Shown here piece after piece: positions 1-7,678 of a stretch of 64,000 nt of DNA. Positions within the stretch are counted from its first letter, which is position 1. The number at the start of each line of letters is the position of its first letter. The notes under the pieces are model-generated. The model was not told the origin of the DNA. It did not search any database and saw nothing but the letters and a program-made list of their open reading frames with translations. Position numbers and translations under genes: made by a program. The DNA is taken from assembly GCA_942492735.1 (NCBI GenBank), contig OW818648.1:3596001-3660000 (forward strand), given 5' to 3'. The stretch is from Sporobacter sp942492735 (GTDB taxonomy: Bacteria > Bacillota > Clostridia > Oscillospirales > Oscillospiraceae).

Positions 1-669
1 CTCGGATGTTTCTGCACCGTATTCTCCGCCGGGGACCGAGAGCCACGTATACGGATCGGCGGTCGGACGGCCGATAGCGCGTAAAAGCCACGTGATCGGC
101 AGCTTCCTGTTTTTATCGACGCGGACGTAAAAGTTATCGGATGCGTCTGTTTCGTACTCGAGCCAGGCGCCTCTATATGGAATGACTGTTGTGGCGAAGA
201 CTGTCACAGCCGTTTTTATATCGGTTTTCTTCTCATAATAAACGCTGGGTGAACGAATGATCTGGGAGACGACAACGCGTTCGGCACCATTTATAATAAA
301 GGTACCGGCATCCGTCATGATCGGGAAATCGCCCATGAAGATTTCCTGTTCTTTGATCTCCTCGGTCTCGCGGTTCCGAAGACGCACGCCGACCTTTAAA
401 GGAGCGGCAAACGTTGCATCCCTGGCCTTGCACTCCTCAACGGAATATTTCGGCTTTTCATCAATATTATAATCAATGAAGGTGAGTTCCAGATTCCCTG
501 TGTAATCGGTAATGGCCGCGACATCATGGAACACTTCCCTGAGTCCGGTCTTCAGGAACCATCTGTAAGAATCCTTCTGCACCTCCAAAAGGTTCGGCAT
601 ATCCCTGACCTCTTCCGACTTGGCAAAACTCTTTCTGATCGTTTTGCCGTACGCCACGTCTTTCGGCAT
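1..669 (-). CDS. rpoB: RNA polymerase beta subunit, N-terminal part (runs off the left edge)
   Basis: This is the first ~223 residues of the beta subunit of DNA-dependent RNA polymerase, read leftward from an ATG at 669-667. The translation begins MPKDVAYGKTIRKSF and contains the beta-subunit stretches FIINGAERVVVSQIIRSPSV and LPITWLLRAIG. An AAGGAG ribosome site lies 8 bases before the ATG. The gene is cut by the window edge, so domains beyond the protrusion/lobe are not visible. No rplL lies directly upstream; the divergent padR operon is there instead, and rpoB has its own promoter at 852-880. Confidence 0.97.
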   Translation of the reverse strand, partial: MPKDVAYGKTIRKSFAKSEEVRDMPNLLEVQKDSYRWFLKTGLREVFHDVAAITDYTGNLELTFIDYNIDEKPKYSVEECKARDATFAAPLKVGVRLRNRETEEIKEQEIFMGDFPIMTDAGTFIINGAERVVVSQIIRSPSVYYEKKTDIKTAVTVFATTVIPYRGAWLEYETDASDNFYVRVDKNRKLPITWLLRAIGRPTADPYTWLSVPGGEYGAETSE

Positions 670-772
670 CGACTTCACTCCTTAAGTTAAATATGGGTCA
701 AAGTACATCATTTTTCAGCAAGATTCAATTTAGGCACGCACGGATGCGTTGTTTATAATTGTGCGTGTATTC

Positions 773-920
773 TTGATTTTGCGTGACAGTATGTTAGAAT
801 ATAAAAAAGTGTCCGAATAAATAGTTCGTCCATTTTAGTGCATAGCAATTAATTTTAACTGAATTTGCATATGATGTCAAGTATTAATTTACGGAGAAAC
901 GTGTCGTTTCTCCGTTTTTT
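773..920 (+). ncRNA. Candidate small RNA antisense to the rpoB leader
   Basis: On the plus strand TTGATT (773-778), 16 bases and TAGAAT (795-800) form a plausible promoter. A strong intrinsic terminator follows at 891-920: stem ACGGAGAAAC/GTTTCTCCGT, five-base loop, then T6. The transcript would be ~115 bases with no clear reading frame, and would overlap the rpoB promoter and leader on the opposite strand. The terminator may simply insulate the region, so the RNA is an inference. Confidence 0.35.
852..880 (-). promoter_or_regulatory. Sigma-A-type promoter for rpoB
   Basis: On the minus strand TTGACA (880-875) and TAAAAT (857-852) are separated by exactly 17 bases. The start site would fall near 845, giving rpoB a ~175-base leader. 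That leader includes a possible hairpin made by CACGCAC and GTGCGTG at about 735-767. Confidence 0.75.
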
Positions 921-1045
921 GCTGTTTAGTTAGCTTTTTACAGTATGTTTAATCTATTTTTAATGTTATTTATATTGTATCTACCACTGTATCGTTTATA
1001 TTCATTGTATCACCAAAAAATATATAACTCTTTTTTTAATATACC
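921..1045. other. AT-rich gap with TGTATC direct repeats upstream of padR
   Basis: No gene is visible here. TGTATC occurs three times in direct orientation (976-981, 988-993, 1006-1011) just upstream of the padR promoter, a possible binding site for the PadR-like regulator. This is inference from position only. Confidence 0.3.
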
Positions 1046-1074
1046 TTGACAGGCGAAGTATCTTGTGCTATTTT
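1046..1074 (+). promoter_or_regulatory. Promoter of the padR operon
   Basis: TTGACA (1046-1051), 17 bases and TATTTT (1069-1074) lie ~40 bases before the padR ATG. A TATACT at 1074-1079 is a better hexamer but has a 22-base spacer. Confidence 0.6.
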
Positions 1075-1114
1075 ATACTTGCAGTTCTGGAATAACTCGC
1101 ATTGGAGGGATACT

Positions 1115-1450
1115 ATGTCAATAGCTTCAGATCTTATTCGAGGCCATACCGATACCATCATCCTCGCCCGATTGATGGGCAGCGACAATTATGGATATGA
1201 GATCAACAAGGCAATAATGCAGCGGACCTCAAACAGATACGAACTGAAAGAAGCAACGCTCTATTCTGCGTTTCGAAGGCTGGAGGAAGCCGGATGCATC
1301 GAATCCTACTGGGGAGATCAACAGACAGGCGCGCGGCGGCGATATTACAGAATCACCGAAATTGGCCGCGAAACTTATAAAAGCCTTAAAAAAGAGTGGA
1401 GAACAGCAAAGGAACTTATCGACAACCTAATTGAATGGGAGGAAAAATAA
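1115..1450 (+). CDS. PadR family transcriptional regulator
   Basis: A 111-residue winged-helix DNA-binding protein. The PadR signature is clear: ILARLMGSDNYGYEINKAI, then KEATLYSAFRRLEEAGCI, then the wing with ARRRYYRIT. Starting at the ATG at 1115 fits the TTGGAGGGA site 5 bases upstream; longer readings run back into the promoter. PadR proteins usually repress a neighbouring membrane or transport gene, and this one overlaps the ribosome site of a HAAS-domain membrane protein, followed by a DUF4097 protein. This is the common PadR-HAAS-DUF4097 module. The inducer is unknown. Confidence 0.93.
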   Translation: MSIASDLIRGHTDTIILARLMGSDNYGYEINKAIMQRTSNRYELKEATLYSAFRRLEEAGCIESYWGDQQTGARRRYYRITEIGRETYKSLKKEWRTAKELIDNLIEWEEK

Positions 1451-1451
1451 A

Positions 1452-2111
1452 ATGGAAAGTAATATTCGCAATTACGTTGAGGAGCTTTTTTTCGGCACAA
1501 TACCGTCAAAGAAAGCAGTAGAGCTCAAGGAAGAGATGATTCAAAACCTGACCGAAAAATACACCGACCTTCTCAGCGATGGAAAAACACCGGAGGCCGC
1601 CTTTAATATCGCCATCGCCGGAATCGGCGATATCAGTTATCTGCTCAAGGACCTCGAAAAAGACTCTGCGCATCCGGACGTCCTTGCAGCGTACCGGCAG
1701 AAATCGGCAATGTATACGGCTATCGCTATTATGATGTATATCATCAGCGTTGTTCCGCTGATCATCCTCGGTGCTCTCGTGCGCAACCCCGCAGCGGGAG
1801 TCGTTGGCGTCGTCATCATGTTCCTCTTCATAGCCGGCGCGACAGGGCTCCTGATTTACAACGGTATGACAAAACCGAAATATTTAAAGACCGACGACAC
1901 TATTGTTGAAGAGTTTAAGCAGTGGCAGTCGGGCAGCGCGGAGAAGAGAGCGCTCCAGAACTCCGTCTCCAGCGCCGTCTGGGCCCTAATTGTCGCCATC
2001 TACTTCCTTGTCAGCTTTTTTACACATGCTTGGCATATTACATGGGTCATCTTCGTCGTCGGCGCTGCGGTTCAGTCCATTATCAATATCGCCTTCTCGG
2101 TCAAGAAATGA
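1452..2111 (+). CDS. HAAS/DUF1700-like domain membrane protein
   Basis: A 219-residue protein whose ATG follows the padR stop by one base; its GGAGG site lies inside the end of padR, so the two are translationally linked. The first ~75 residues are helical (NYVEELFFGTIP..AVELKEEM) and resemble the HAAS/DUF1700 signalling domain often paired with PadR regulators. Four hydrophobic segments follow, two at about 85-140 and two at about 175-215. It probably sits in the membrane and works with PadR and the DUF4097 protein, perhaps in envelope-stress sensing. The exact role is unknown. Confidence 0.8.
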   Translation: MESNIRNYVEELFFGTIPSKKAVELKEEMIQNLTEKYTDLLSDGKTPEAAFNIAIAGIGDISYLLKDLEKDSAHPDVLAAYRQKSAMYTAIAIMMYIISVVPLIILGALVRNPAAGVVGVVIMFLFIAGATGLLIYNGMTKPKYLKTDDTIVEEFKQWQSGSAEKRALQNSVSSAVWALIVAIYFLVSFFTHAWHITWVIFVVGAAVQSIINIAFSVKK

Positions 2112-2121
2112 GGTAAATTGA

Positions 2122-3090
2122 ATGAAAACAGCAAAAATAGTTTCAATCGTCTGCTGGCTGGTCACTGCGCTTATCCTGATCGGTCTTGCTATTTGGTTCC
2201 TGACCGGCAACCTGTTCGGCTTCAGAACCGGCTTTAAGCTCAACACCCCCGCTTTCGGTATCGATATTATCGACAATCTCACCGGTCCAATGAACGAAGT
2301 CGGCACGTATACTGTACCGGCGGACGGGATAGACACCATTGATGTCAACTGGATTTCAGGGGCAGCAAGCATCACGCCGTATGACGGAGATACAATCAAG
2401 ATAACGGAATACGCCAGACGCGACTTAAACGACAACGAAAAGCTTGTTTACAATGTCAGCGGCGGTAAGCTTGAAATAAAATACATTTCTCCCTCCCTGC
2501 GGATTAATATGATTTCCAAGAATTTGGAATTGCTTGTACCGAAATCCATTGCAAACAAGCTGGATAAGCTGAATATAAACGCAACCTCAGCTGATCTCAA
2601 CGTGAGCGACTTTGAAGTCAAATTATTCGAAGTCCATGAGACGTCCGGTGAGTCAGAGCTTATAAATATCAAAGCAACGACAGCAGACGTCCATTCTATA
2701 TCCGGTACAATCGATATCACCGCTATGACGGCGTCTGATCTGAATATGAGCACTGTTTCCGGCGAGATCTTTCTAACCGACGTCACGGCCGATACTGTCA
2801 AATCGGGTACCACCTCGGGCGAACAGGAATTCAGCGGTACATTTAAAGACATTGATGCCGGCAGCGTATCCGGCGAAGTCAATATCGCCAGCAGCGTTGA
2901 TCCTGATAAAATATTCTGCCACACGACATCGGGCGACATCACCGTGGCACTCCCCGGCGCCTCTGACTTAACCGTATCCTATTCAACGGTATCTGGTGAT
3001 TTCAACAGTGACATCCCGGTCAAAACCGGTGGTTCAGCATCATACAGATTCACATCCGTCAGCGGCAGTATCTACCTGAGAGCAGCATAA
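2122..3090 (+). CDS. DUF4097 family membrane-anchored beta-repeat protein
   Basis: A 322-residue protein, third in the padR operon. An N-terminal hydrophobic anchor (residues ~5-28) is followed by a long region in which short strands repeat around TSGE/VSGEI/VSGDF motifs, typical of the DUF4097 (putative adhesin) beta-helix. The repeat region should lie outside the membrane. DUF4097 proteins commonly occur with PadR and HAAS proteins in Firmicutes, but no biochemical function is assigned. A terminator directly after the stop closes the operon. Confidence 0.85.
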   Translation: MKTAKIVSIVCWLVTALILIGLAIWFLTGNLFGFRTGFKLNTPAFGIDIIDNLTGPMNEVGTYTVPADGIDTIDVNWISGAASITPYDGDTIKITEYARRDLNDNEKLVYNVSGGKLEIKYISPSLRINMISKNLELLVPKSIANKLDKLNINATSADLNVSDFEVKLFEVHETSGESELINIKATTADVHSISGTIDITAMTASDLNMSTVSGEIFLTDVTADTVKSGTTSGEQEFSGTFKDIDAGSVSGEVNIASSVDPDKIFCHTTSGDITVALPGASDLTVSYSTVSGDFNSDIPVKTGGSASYRFTSVSGSIYLRAA

Positions 3091-3100
3091 TGACCAGAAA

Positions 3101-3140
3101 AAACGGCAGGGTGCGTATTTATACAACCCTGCCGTTTTTT
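3101..3140 (+). terminator. Terminator of the padR operon
   Basis: Stem AAACGGCAGGG (3101-3111) pairs with CCCTGCCGTTT (3127-3137) and is followed by T residues. Confidence 0.9.
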
Positions 3141-3148
3141 ACGAATAT

Positions 3149-3176
3149 TTGACACATGTATACATATATGTAGTAT
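3149..3176 (+). promoter_or_regulatory. Promoter of the radical SAM gene, with palindromic spacer
   Basis: TTGACA (3149-3154), 16 bases and TAGTAT (3171-3176). The spacer holds the palindrome ATGTATACAT. PadR proteins often bind ATGT...ACAT dyads, so control by the adjacent PadR is possible but unproven. Confidence 0.5.
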
Positions 3177-3276
3177 TGTTGCATTTCTGCGATTTCTGTA
3201 ATAAAATCCTTTAAGAAGCACGAAGAATCAACGGTATGCAGCTTGAGCACTTTTATTACAAGAAAAGGAGATTACA

Positions 3277-4605
3277 TTGAAAATTGCTTTAATTGCCCCG
3301 TTAAAAAACGCTGATAAGAAAACAAAGGATATTATACGTTTCCCAATGATCTCGCTTTTATATATCGCCGCGCTGACGCCGAAGGAACACGAGCTTACCA
3401 TCATTGAAGAAGAAGTGGCGCTTGTGAACTACGACATGGATTGCGATCTTGTTGCCATTACATGTATGACCGCAACAGCGCACAGAGCGTATACCATTTC
3501 GGAAGAATTCATGAAACGGGGGAAAAAGGTTGTCCTGGGCGGCATTCACCCCACCGTTCTTCCTCACGAAGCGAAGCTGCACTGTCATTCGGTTATCACC
3601 GGCGAAGCAGAGCCTGTATGGCACTTGGTTCTGGAAGACTTCAAAAATAATAGGCTTCAGGATTTTTATAATGGTGGCGCCATGTCCAATTTGGATGACT
3701 ATCCCCTGCCCCGCCGGGATTTGATCACGCATACTTCTGCGCTCAAGCTCGAACCAATTGTCACTTCTCGAGGCTGCCCGTTTTCATGCGAATTCTGCAG
3801 CGTCTGGAAGTTTTTCGGCAGAAAGATCAGGCATGTGGGCGTTGACAGAGTGCTTGAAGACATTGCAAATTCCAAAACAAAAAGGTTCATGTTCCTGGAT
3901 GATAATATCGTCGGAGACCCGATTTATGCAAAAGCGCTTTTTACTGCGCTCAAAGACCTAAAGATTGATTGGGTCGGACAAGCCTCCATCTCGTTTTCTA
4001 AAAACGAAGAGCTCCTGAGGCTTGCGCACGAAAGCGGGTGCAAGGGCTTATTCTTCGGTCTGGAATCCGTATCTGAAGAAAAAATCAAGCGGATGAGTAA
4101 AAGCATGCGCACCCAGGCGGATACCATCGAAGCAATCAAACGCATCATAGGGAGCGGCATTTTATTTCATGCCTCTCTTGTCTTCGGCTTCGATGATGAC
4201 GATGAATCGGTTTTCGACGAAACCCTGGAGTTTCTGTCTAAAACAAAAATTCCGTCGGCAACTTTCAATATCTTGACGCCATATCCCGGCACTGATATTT
4301 ATGATCAATTTAAAAGCCAGAACAGGTTGATCACCGAAGACTGGGATTTTTACGATCATTGTACCGTAACCTATCAGCCGAAGGGTATGACGATTGACCA
4401 ACTGGTTAACGGGTATGAATATGTCAAAGAAAACTTCTATAAAGTCGGACCGATCATGAAAAGATTTCCCGCAAACATAAGGACGCCGATATTGTTTTCC
4501 GTCATTAATTCAGGCATGAAACGCAGCGTTGATGCCGAAAAATCGGAAGCCCGAACAAGAATCGATCAGCTGCATCAGATTATTGCGGATGCGGCATCTC
4601 CTTAG
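3277..4605 (+). CDS. B12-binding domain radical SAM protein
   Basis: A 442-residue enzyme with a TTG start 6 bases after AAGGAG. The N-terminal ~140 residues form a cobalamin-binding-like fold (VAITCMTATAHRAYTISEEF, VVLGGIHPTVLPHEA). The radical SAM cluster motif CPFSCEFC lies near residues 166-173, followed by FLDDNIVGDP and GLFFGLESVS, which are usual in this class. B12-dependent radical SAM enzymes carry out methylations and rearrangements; the substrate here cannot be told. A HIT-family gene starts 13 bases after the stop and is probably co-transcribed. Confidence 0.88.
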   Translation: MKIALIAPLKNADKKTKDIIRFPMISLLYIAALTPKEHELTIIEEEVALVNYDMDCDLVAITCMTATAHRAYTISEEFMKRGKKVVLGGIHPTVLPHEAKLHCHSVITGEAEPVWHLVLEDFKNNRLQDFYNGGAMSNLDDYPLPRRDLITHTSALKLEPIVTSRGCPFSCEFCSVWKFFGRKIRHVGVDRVLEDIANSKTKRFMFLDDNIVGDPIYAKALFTALKDLKIDWVGQASISFSKNEELLRLAHESGCKGLFFGLESVSEEKIKRMSKSMRTQADTIEAIKRIIGSGILFHASLVFGFDDDDESVFDETLEFLSKTKIPSATFNILTPYPGTDIYDQFKSQNRLITEDWDFYDHCTVTYQPKGMTIDQLVNGYEYVKENFYKVGPIMKRFPANIRTPILFSVINSGMKRSVDAEKSEARTRIDQLHQIIADAASP

Positions 4606-4618
4606 ATAAGGTGACGTT

Positions 4619-5071
4619 ATGAATTGGAAAGAAGATAGAATCGGTTCTGCAGTACGCGGCGAGAATCCGACAGTTCTTGCTAGAATAAAAAGCGGCTTTG
4701 TCGTCCTCGGCGATGCGCAGTTTTTGCCGGGGTATTGCATCCTTCTCGCGTATCCGAAGGCCAATAGTCTCAATGACCTGAACGCTGTTTCACGCCTCAT
4801 GTTCCTCCGGGAAATGAGCCTTATCGGGGACGTGATTTTGGAAGTCTGCCGCCCGCGGAGGATCAACTACGAGATTTTGGGCAACACAGACGCCTATCTC
4901 CATGCGCATATCATCCCCCGTTATGACTGGGAGGAAGAATCGTTAAGAAAACAGCCGGTCTGGCTGTATCCGAAAGACAGCTGGAGCAACCCCGGCTATC
5001 AGTTCAACGAGGAAAAGCACGGGGAATTAAAAAGATTGTTATCAAAAAAGCTTAATGAATTGAGTAAGTAA
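4619..5071 (+). CDS. HIT family protein
   Basis: A 150-residue protein with a histidine-triad-like core, YLHAHIIPRYDWEE, near residues 93-107. The last His of the usual HxHxH is replaced, giving HAHIIP as in related HIT hydrolases and AP4A phosphorylase-like proteins. An early segment, VVLGDAQFLPGYCILL, matches the strand region of the fold. HIT proteins hydrolyse or transfer nucleoside phosphates. Being next to a radical SAM gene suggests a shared nucleotide-linked pathway, but this is not established. An imperfect terminator follows. Confidence 0.8.
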   Translation: MNWKEDRIGSAVRGENPTVLARIKSGFVVLGDAQFLPGYCILLAYPKANSLNDLNAVSRLMFLREMSLIGDVILEVCRPRRINYEILGNTDAYLHAHIIPRYDWEEESLRKQPVWLYPKDSWSNPGYQFNEEKHGELKRLLSKKLNELSK

Positions 5072-5080
5072 ATATGTAAT

Positions 5081-5118
5081 AGGGCTAACGCACAATTAAA
5101 GCGTCAGCCCTATCGTTT
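5081..5118 (+). terminator. Terminator after the HIT gene
   Basis: AGGGCTAACGC (5081-5091) pairs with GCGTCAGCCCT (5101-5111) apart from one internal mismatch, then ATCGTTTTATG. Confidence 0.7.
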
Positions 5119-5402
5119 TATGTAGGGATGCCCATCGGGCGTCTTGCCGTGTCGGTGTAACGCGGCACAGGAGGAATTCCTCAGTCGCAAAGCGACTTCT
5201 TCGAAGTCGCATGCCGCCAGCTCCCATGAAAAGGGAGCCTTTAGGACGGTGGGCGATTCTTGAATCGCCCCTACATAAAACCGCAGTATCGCCGTAGGGG
5301 CGATTCAAGAATCGCCCAACTTTGTCGGCGTTACGCGGTACAGGGGACAATCCTCAGTCCCCTGCGGGCGACAGCTCCTTTGCCAAAGGAGCCTTAGAAC
5401 GA
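5119..5402. repeat. Composite palindromic intergenic repeat (GTAGGGGCGATT family)
   Basis: About 280 bases without a credible gene. The stretch holds inverted copies of GGGCGATTCTTGAATCGCCC (5249-5268) and of GGGGCGATTCAAGAATCGCC. It also has modules such as CCTCAGTC...GCGACAGCTCC and CCAAAGGAGCC. Related pieces recur at 19920, 23300 and 40307. The translated frame on the minus strand is an artefact of the repeat. Confidence 0.8.
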
Positions 5403-5410
5403 GTTGGCGT

Positions 5411-7138
5411 TTATAATTCCTTCAGCGTCTCGGACCAATCAGAATACTTTTTTATTTTTTCGTCGCACTCTTGCTTGCTCTTACCGTTTGCCAAAAGGTA
5501 AACCTTGACCTTTGGCTCTGTGCCGGACGGGCGGACGATGATCACCGTTCCATCGGCCATTTCATAGCGCAGGACATTCGACCCGACGAGCTCCATTATT
5601 GTTTTTTTGTCTGCTATCGTATCAATAGCGGTTCCGTCATCGTAATCTTTTATGACACTGACAGCTGTGCCGGCAATTATTAAAGGAGGTTTTTCACGGA
5701 GATTTTCCATCAGCTTCTTCATATTCGCCAGACCTTCCAGCCCGGGCATGATAAGATTGAGTGTTTTTTCATCATAATAGCCGTATTTGGGATACAGCGC
5801 CTGCAGCGCGTCATAGAGCGTCATGTTTTTGCCGGCATACCAGGCGGCCATTTCGGTCAGGAGAAGCGACGCTGTGACGGCATCTTTATCGCGAACAAAG
5901 TCACCGATCATATAGCCGTATGATTCCTCATAGGAGAAAATAACTTGACCCGCACCCGATTCCTCGAGCTCGTTTTTCCGCTCAGCCATAAATTTAAAAC
6001 CGGTAAACGTGTCGATACACTTGATTCCATTGAGGTCACAGACACGCCGCGCCATCTCGGTCGTTACAATCGTTTTGAGCATGACGGGGTGAGGCGGCAT
6101 CGTACCGGCCCTTTTTTTTGCCCCTATCATATAATCCAGAAGCAACACACCCGTCTGGTTGCCGGATATCGTGATAAATTCGTTGCGGCTGTCACGTACC
6201 ATGACGCCGACACGGTCGGCGTCCGGGTCTGTGCCGAGTATAAAGTCGGCGCCGTTTTCTTTTGCCAGTTTGACGGCGAGATAAAAGCCCTCGGGGTTTT
6301 CCGGATTCGGTGACTTCACCGTTGGAAAATTACCGTCAAGAACCATCTGCTCCGGAACACAAATGAGGTTTTTAATTCCGAGCCTCCGAAGCGCTTCCGG
6401 CACGAGCCTGTACCCTGTCCCGTGGAAGGGTGTGTATACCATTGTAAATGTATCTGCGACTTTTTTAACAGCATCGAAATCGTTAGCCTGCGCCATCACA
6501 TTTTTCATAAATAGCGCGTCTGTCTCTTCTCCCATAATAGAAATCAGGCCTTTAGATACAGCTATATCGTAATCCATGCTCCGGACGGACGAAAAGACAT
6601 CCAGCTTTTGCATTTTCGCAGCGATTGCCGCGGCGTGGTGCGGTGGCAGCTGCGCCCCATCACTCCAATAGACCTTGTAGCCGTTATATTCCTTTGGATT
6701 ATGGCTGGCTGTTATATTGATCCCCGCCGTGAGGCCATATTCCCGGATAGCAAAGCTCAGCTCCGGCGTTGGGCGAAGCGATTCAAATATTTTGACACGG
6801 ACACCATTGGCTGCCATGACACAGGCGGCTTCTACTGCAAATTCTCGGCTGTTGTTGCGGCAGTCGAAGCATACAGCGATCTGGGCGCTGCTGTTTATGC
6901 AGGCGTCTAAAATAACCTCGGCGAATGATTGCGTTGCGTGCCGGATGACGTATTTATTCATCCGGTAAAATCCAGTACCCATTATACCGCGCAGACCCGC
7001 CGTTCCGAATTCCAGCTGGCTGAAAAATCGGCTTTCAATTTCCTTTTCGTCAGCGGCAATTGCGCGCAGCTCTTCCCTTTCGCTGTCGGTAAGCGCAGCA
7101 CTGTCAAGCCATGAGGCATATGACTTCATGTAATCCAT
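5411..7138 (-). CDS. pgcA: Phosphoglucomutase/phosphomannomutase (alpha-D-phosphohexomutase)
   Basis: A 575-residue cytosolic enzyme interconverting hexose 1- and 6-phosphates, feeding sugar-nucleotide and wall or glycan synthesis. All four family motifs are present: TASHNPKEYNGYK with the phosphoserine, the metal loop DPDADRVGV, the sugar-binding EESYGYM, and the C-terminal phosphate loop RPSGTEPKVK. I start at MDYMKSYASWLD, since an upstream extension would run into the preceding gene. The length matches the ~575-residue Firmicutes type (PgcA/YhxB). It ends the long leftward wal-murA block and could supply glucose 1-phosphate for the rfbA pathway at the right end of the window. Confidence 0.93.
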   Translation of the reverse strand: MDYMKSYASWLDSAALTDSEREELRAIAADEKEIESRFFSQLEFGTAGLRGIMGTGFYRMNKYVIRHATQSFAEVILDACINSSAQIAVCFDCRNNSREFAVEAACVMAANGVRVKIFESLRPTPELSFAIREYGLTAGINITASHNPKEYNGYKVYWSDGAQLPPHHAAAIAAKMQKLDVFSSVRSMDYDIAVSKGLISIMGEETDALFMKNVMAQANDFDAVKKVADTFTMVYTPFHGTGYRLVPEALRRLGIKNLICVPEQMVLDGNFPTVKSPNPENPEGFYLAVKLAKENGADFILGTDPDADRVGVMVRDSRNEFITISGNQTGVLLLDYMIGAKKRAGTMPPHPVMLKTIVTTEMARRVCDLNGIKCIDTFTGFKFMAERKNELEESGAGQVIFSYEESYGYMIGDFVRDKDAVTASLLLTEMAAWYAGKNMTLYDALQALYPKYGYYDEKTLNLIMPGLEGLANMKKLMENLREKPPLIIAGTAVSVIKDYDDGTAIDTIADKKTIMELVGSNVLRYEMADGTVIIVRPSGTEPKVKVYLLANGKSKQECDEKIKKYSDWSETLKEL

Positions 7139-7157
7139 TAAACGCACATCCCTTAGC

Positions 7158-7484
7158 CTATTTATCCTCGAACTCGTCGGCTGAATCGTCTTCGACGATA
7201 TCGGCACTCAATATGTCTTTTGCCTCGTTTAGGAGTGTTTCCGGTACAAAAACATCAACGCCGCCTGCCGCATGACCGATGATCAGCTTACCGAATTCCC
7301 CATCGTTCGGATATTGGCAGACAGCCGGAATTCCGTATGCATCGAGTAAACTGAGCGTTATCTCGGTATCCATCGGATTCCCGCCGGCATGCAGAAGAAA
7401 AGCCGGGGCAATCATGTCACCGTTTTCTTTTTTCGGCCATACGTCCTCGAGTTTTTTCTTTTTTCCAAATCCCCAATCAGCCAT
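7158..7484 (-). CDS. DUF2007-like small protein
   Basis: A 108-residue soluble protein, starting at the ATG at 7484 preceded by AAAGGAGGTTGATTTT. A longer frame upstream reads through the repeat region and is not credible. The core TEITLSLLDAYGIPAVCQY, GGVDVFVPETLLNEAKDIL fits the DUF2007 ferredoxin-like fold, thought to sense or bind small ligands, with an acidic C-terminus (VEDDSADEFEDK). It lies 19 bases before the phosphoglucomutase gene and is probably co-transcribed. No function is known. Confidence 0.78.
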   Translation of the reverse strand: MADWGFGKKKKLEDVWPKKENGDMIAPAFLLHAGGNPMDTEITLSLLDAYGIPAVCQYPNDGEFGKLIIGHAAGGVDVFVPETLLNEAKDILSADIVEDDSADEFEDK

Positions 7485-7529
7485 AAAATCAACCTCCTTT
7501 AAACTAATGCATATACAGAACCACAGTGC

Positions 7530-7675
7530 AAATGGATTCCCGCCTGCGCGGGAATGACATAATAGGCATGGGAATGACATAATAGGCATGGGAATGACAT
7601 AATAGGCGCGGGACGACACAATAGGCGCACGCCCTTCCGGTCTGTCATTCCCGCGAAGGCGGGAATCTAGAAAAG
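7530..7675. repeat. GTCATTCCCGCGAAGGCGGG repeat pair with a tandem expansion
   Basis: Inward-facing copies of the first repeat family lie at 7534-7559 and 7643-7668. Between them GGGAATGACATAATAGGCAT is repeated in tandem: 7550-7569, 7570-7589, 7590-7609 (last bases changed), and a decayed fourth at 7610-7628. The unit starts at the edge of the palindrome. The region separates rlmH from the DUF2007-like gene. Confidence 0.9.
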
Positions 7676-7678
7676 CGA

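Noticed and set aside
1046..1114. N-terminal extension of PadR from a TTG at 1046
   Set aside because: The TTG is the -35 hexamer of the operon promoter, and the ATG at 1115 has a good ribosome site.
5096..5350. An 84-codon minus-strand frame in the repeat after the HIT gene
   Set aside because: It is made wholly of palindromic repeat modules found at other loci.
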